Positions 60,282 through 64,000 of a stretch of 64,000 nt of DNA are shown piece after piece. This DNA is from Sinonovacula constricta. Taxonomy: Eukaryota; Mollusca; Bivalvia; Cardiida; Solecurtidae. Below the pieces are notes generated by a model that saw only the letters and a program-made list of their open reading frames with translations, was not told the origin of the DNA and did no database searches. The DNA is taken from the NCBI GenBank assembly GCA_007844125.1, contig CM017558.1, forward strand, positions 57,293,147-57,357,146, written 5' to 3'. The translations under genes were made by a program, and so were the position numbers. Position 1 is the first letter of the stretch. Every line of letters begins with the position of its first letter.

Positions 60282-60334
60282 GCAAATAGTGGAAATCATG
60301 ATAAAGCTGTCTGATCATGATCTGCACTATTTGC
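60282..60334 (-). ncRNA. 53-nt stem-loop in probable UBE2 3' UTR
   Basis: GCAAATAGTG pairs with CACTATTTGC, then after a 3-by-3 internal loop ATCATGAT pairs with ATCATGAT. The terminal loop has 11 nt. This gives 18 perfect pairs, so the stem is very unlikely by chance in this composition. It could be a 3' UTR regulatory hairpin, a small-RNA precursor or a tiny foldback insertion; no family was recognised. Confidence 0.4.
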
Positions 60335-60880
60335 TGCTATGTCGCGAAATAACCCGTGTGTAAAGTATCAGTAGTAGGCAAATATTAAATCTTTACCAGG
60401 CCAGTGTTACTGACAACTAAATCAGGCTAGGGTTTATTGAAATACTGGCTGACTAGGACAAAGGTAAAACTGCTGCAAACCGAGTTTGACCTAGTTTACA
60501 TATATCCCAAGATAATAGACGAACTGACTTGGGCCGATGTCCTATCAACTGCCCTTAGCCAAAAATCTCGTTTCGTCCAGTTTTCGTTAGGCTCATAAAA
60601 CTAAACATACAATACCGAGGACATTTAGTACAGACAGGCGAGACAACATGCAGCATACAATGTGCTAGCTGTTAAACATAAATATCAAGTCGACGGCTTT
60701 TTAAACAATTGTTGAGGTTTTCAAACTGTGTCACTGTAAATGATTATTTTAACTATGCTATTGTTTTATGTTACTCAAATATGGATGACTTTATAGAGTT
60801 CAATAGCCATATTTGGATACGATATAAACAATATCAGTCCGAACGCATAGCGCTAGTTTTATTATAAGCTAGTTTTACTT

Positions 60881-61019
60881 TAAGAGCATTTTTCTTAAAA
60901 ACACATTAACATATGGCTTATACAAGAAATAGAATACAATCACATCAAGTGTTAGAGCACTCTTCTTAAATACACATTAACATATGGCTAATACAATAAA
61001 TGGAATACAATCATATCTC
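60881..61019. repeat. 72-bp tandem duplication in probable UBE2 3' UTR
   Basis: AGAGCA...CTTAAA-ACACATTAACATATGGCT and the following AATACAATCA occur twice, 72 bp apart. The two copies differ at only a few positions. Confidence 0.8.
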
Positions 61020-61155
61020 GTGTTTTTTAACCCGAAAGTCAGAAAACCGGTCTACTATACGAGAATTGATCAGCTCTCCAATAGCATCTATGCAGTCCTA
61101 TTGTATCACACACTTTCTTCGTATCACGTGCCTATTAGCGACAAACGCACCCGGC

Positions 61156-61299
61156 TCACGTGCCCACCTCCCCGTGGAAGATCCAGCTCTCCTCAACAAT
61201 GGCCTTGACCTTCTTCTCGTATTCCCGCCGATTCTCCTGATACAGCTGGGCCGCAAGGTTGTTAGCAGGGCTATTGGGGTTTGGTTCATCCAGCAGCGA
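61156..61299 (-). CDS. UBE2B: UBE2A/UBE2B (RAD6)-type E2, last coding exon
   Basis: The exon encodes the C-terminal 47 residues of a ubiquitin-conjugating enzyme: [14 protein letters not shown], then [15 protein letters not shown] and VKAIVEESW, ending IFHGEVGT and stop TGA (61158-61156). The acceptor is CTTCCAG| at 61300-61301. The sequence matches the last helices of RAD6-class E2s, which with RAD18 or BRE1-type E3 ligases ubiquitinate PCNA and histone H2B. The catalytic Cys exon is not in the window, so upstream exons lie beyond 64000 or were not recognised. The C-terminus after SW differs from vertebrate forms. UBE2A versus UBE2B cannot be decided. Confidence 0.92.
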   Translation of the reverse strand, partial: SLLDEPNPNSPANNLAAQLYQENRREYEKKVKAIVEESWIFHGEVGT

Positions 61300-64000
61300 C
61301 TGGAAGCAAGTATTGACACGTGCTCATAACAAATAATCATATATTATACACATTATGGATATATATAAATCTCGATAAAATGACTTAGTTGTAATGTTGC
61401 AAAAATTAAGCAGGTTTCCGCCGATAAAGCTGAGCTGCTCATTTGTAAGCAAAGGCTGTTATGAGGCTGTTATAGTGAAGCTATTTTGATGAAGGAAGGG
61501 CCCAGCCAACTATATGGGAAAACCATTAAACTTCCCACATTACGTCCTTTGTCCTAAAAGCGCGTGGTTTAAAAAGAAATCTAAGAACCAAAAGTAATCT
61601 CAAAGTTTTAAGTAAAATGCATCGTTCCATGTTCATTGTTGCTGTTGATACTGTTGCAACTGCTTACAAGTGAGCTTTGCGTACAAGTGATCTTTTAAAG
61701 AAGCGGCTTCACTGCAACAAACCTATCTTACACCACGGTTTAACAAAGATGGTAAAAGCTTTGTCTAACGAAATGTTGATTATTTTAGAAACTTTTCACA
61801 TCAGGAAACTTGTATTTTCGAAGATATAATACCCGTTTATATTTATAATCCAAGACTTTCTTAACATTTCCATGTGTCAAGAATAATTTACCCACTGGAG
61901 GCTGCATTAAAACTTTCCTTCATTGTCTTGTGAGAACTTACAAATATTTATCGGTAAGAATTTGCTTTGGGCCAGTCTATAACACGTCTAGTATGTATAC
62001 TATATACTATACACTTGGTCTTCAAAGCCAGACAGAATGTCAATTCTATTACTTGGATGAATAAAAGATGCCAGAATGAAAGGCGATTTCATGGTTCCAA
62101 AGGTTCTTATTTTGCAAACCATTAAAGCTGGACAGTTTGGGTCCAAAATATTTTCATCATAATAAACTGTTACTTGAACAAATCTCGCAAAATACTGTTT
62201 AATGGATCTGAAAAATAAACCATAACGTCACAATTGTCATTTCAAAATTGTATTTTCTATCTGAGCCACGCTGCACAGGTATCTATTTTTAAACTTAGCA
62301 AACCACGTGGTCATTTATGTTTTAGCTTATCGACGCCATCAGGTAAGACGCTGACGTCTATTTTAGCAGGAATCCCAATCGTTCCTATTTATAGATTGGG
62401 AAGAATGAACATTTAAAGGGTTGATAAACTAGTTTTACTGTCCTAAAATTGAGATACTTTTGAAAAACGCCGAAGCTTGGACTAAAGTATGATTTTTTTT
62501 CTTCAGAAATTATGTACAAATACCCGAGGCCAGATGTTGTTTCATATATTAGATATAAGCAAACTGTCGGACATCACACGATTTTTTACACCGAAATCGT
62601 AAACAATACAGTATGTTCTCATATCAAGAATAATTAATTTCCTGCATACATGTTATAAGGAGAGCCTTTATGTTGCAAGTTAGTTTATTTCTGCTGTCAT
62701 TGTTTAGATCAATGTAACTAGAATAATACAAAGCGGTTTCATTTCTTGTTTGCTTTGTATTGTGTTAATAGTCGATAAAAAACTACAAGATAAATATGCA
62801 ACATATTATGGTGTTTAATTTTAATTCAGTTTACTATTGATTTTCTTGGCAATTTCGATGAAGGAAGTTATAAAACCAAGCTTAATTGAGACTACAAGAA
62901 AGCATCTAAATGGCTGAATTTCAACAACATTTTAGCTCACTGAGCAATGCTGAGAACTTTTTTACATTCAATCCCAAAGTGTATAAGCAATGGACAAATT
63001 AGCATACTATCCCTGCTGAATACATGGTTATTCTTTAAGCACTGAACTATTCAGCAATGAACACTTTGTGTTCACACTACACTATCAGAAAGCACTATTG
63101 TGTGTACATACAATTAGTTTTAAATAATAAACTATTACAAATGTCATTTTAAATTTAACATACAAGTTTTCCCTAAACCTAGACTCAAGAACTTTCATAT
63201 TGATTTTACATCTGGATACTGAGTGATGATATTCTTGTTCAGTTATCAATGTTCTAGTATTAAAATAGAAAAAGGTGAACGACTGTTCAGTTATAAACTT
63301 AGAAAGTATGGGCAGGATCATAGTTATAAAACTGTCTTCTCCAGTCAGTGACTTCTGTTACTGGCAGAGTAAATATCTATATGGAATTACAAACATACAG
63401 TGGGTCAGCTGGGTTTTTTTAATTAAAAGTAAAATTAGAACACAGTTACCAGGAACATCAATTTTTAAATCATTGTTTATTGTTAAACCACTCAATGTAC
63501 AGAAATGACAAAAAATACAGTCACAATATAAATAAACAAAACAAGTTTAGTAAAAAGTATTACATAAAGTAATAACCTTTGCTATTATAATACATCTATT
63601 ACAAATAATAATAGGTGATAACAGGAACATCCATGCCTAAAATTACACTTTACAAAATTTAAAAGCCCTCTTAAAAGCAGAGCACAGCCCAACTTTCTAA
63701 GACTTGCACAATGTTTAAAAAAATGAAAAACAATATGACCATTATTTTGTATTACATCACACTTCATGTGCATGTAAAAGTATGTCCTCACCTGACATAA
63801 CAAACATGTTTCCTTACACATGTCACCAAGAAATATCATTTGTTACAAACCATTCATTCCACACAGTGTAACATACTCCACTATCAATGAACAAAAAAAC
63901 AGGTGAGGAAAATTATGAAATAAGAAAAAAAAAACTGGAGGAATACTAGCACTGCAAAGAATGAATATCTTGAGAACAGGAACCTCTAATAACTGTTTTC
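61300..64000 (-). other. Probable UBE2 intron to window end
   Basis: AT-rich DNA with no exon of a UBE2 core domain recognised on either strand. A small hairpin (CCCAATC/GATTGGG) occurs near 62370-62400. Confidence 0.4.

Overview
The window is animal nuclear DNA. Genes are split by GT-AG introns, the intergenic and intronic DNA is AT-rich, microsatellites and minisatellites are abundant, and there are tRNA-derived SINE-like repeats and small foldback elements. The gene content and repeat style suggest a lophotrochozoan, most likely a bivalve mollusc; this is an inference and the species is not determined. There are no bacterial operons, CRISPR arrays or rRNA genes. The coding models below were assembled by hand from exon translations, splice consensus and intron phase, and they stay in frame across every junction listed.

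Left part (1-19.2 kb): two aspartylglucosaminidase (AGA) genes lie head to tail on the + strand. The first (399-5119) enters the window already in progress and is 5'-incomplete. The second (10236-19114) is complete with 8 exons. They differ by one intron located exactly next to the catalytic threonine. Between them, on the - strand, is a two-exon gene for a small protein with a signal peptide and one Neuralized homology repeat (NHR) domain (6172-7687). Upstream of it is a broken NHR duplicate that was split by a 721-bp foldback element flanked by a 6-bp target duplication.

Central part (24.3-50.8 kb): one large + strand gene is proposed. It has nine exons joined only by phase-1 introns and a predicted product of about 932 residues. 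The order is signal peptide, two sushi-like modules, a long acidic region including a Glu-rich coding minisatellite, and a C-terminal Kunitz (BPTI) domain. It looks like a secreted or matrix protein with a protease-inhibitor head, and it is the most interesting object here. Its long introns hold a 121-bp-period satellite, SINEs, microsatellites and a possible - strand Ig-like remnant.

Right part (55.4-64 kb): a mitochondrial carrier gene resembling SLC25A43 (5 exons, with a possible alternative 3' end) lies on the + strand. The last coding exon and probable 3' UTR of a UBE2A/UBE2B (RAD6)-type ubiquitin-conjugating enzyme lies on the - strand, and its UTR contains a clean 53-nt stem-loop. The two genes converge, with about 1.1 kb between the carrier's last stop codon and the proposed UBE2 poly(A) site. 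The genes do not form one pathway: two are lysosomal glycoprotein-degrading enzymes, two are secreted proteins, and two are housekeeping genes.
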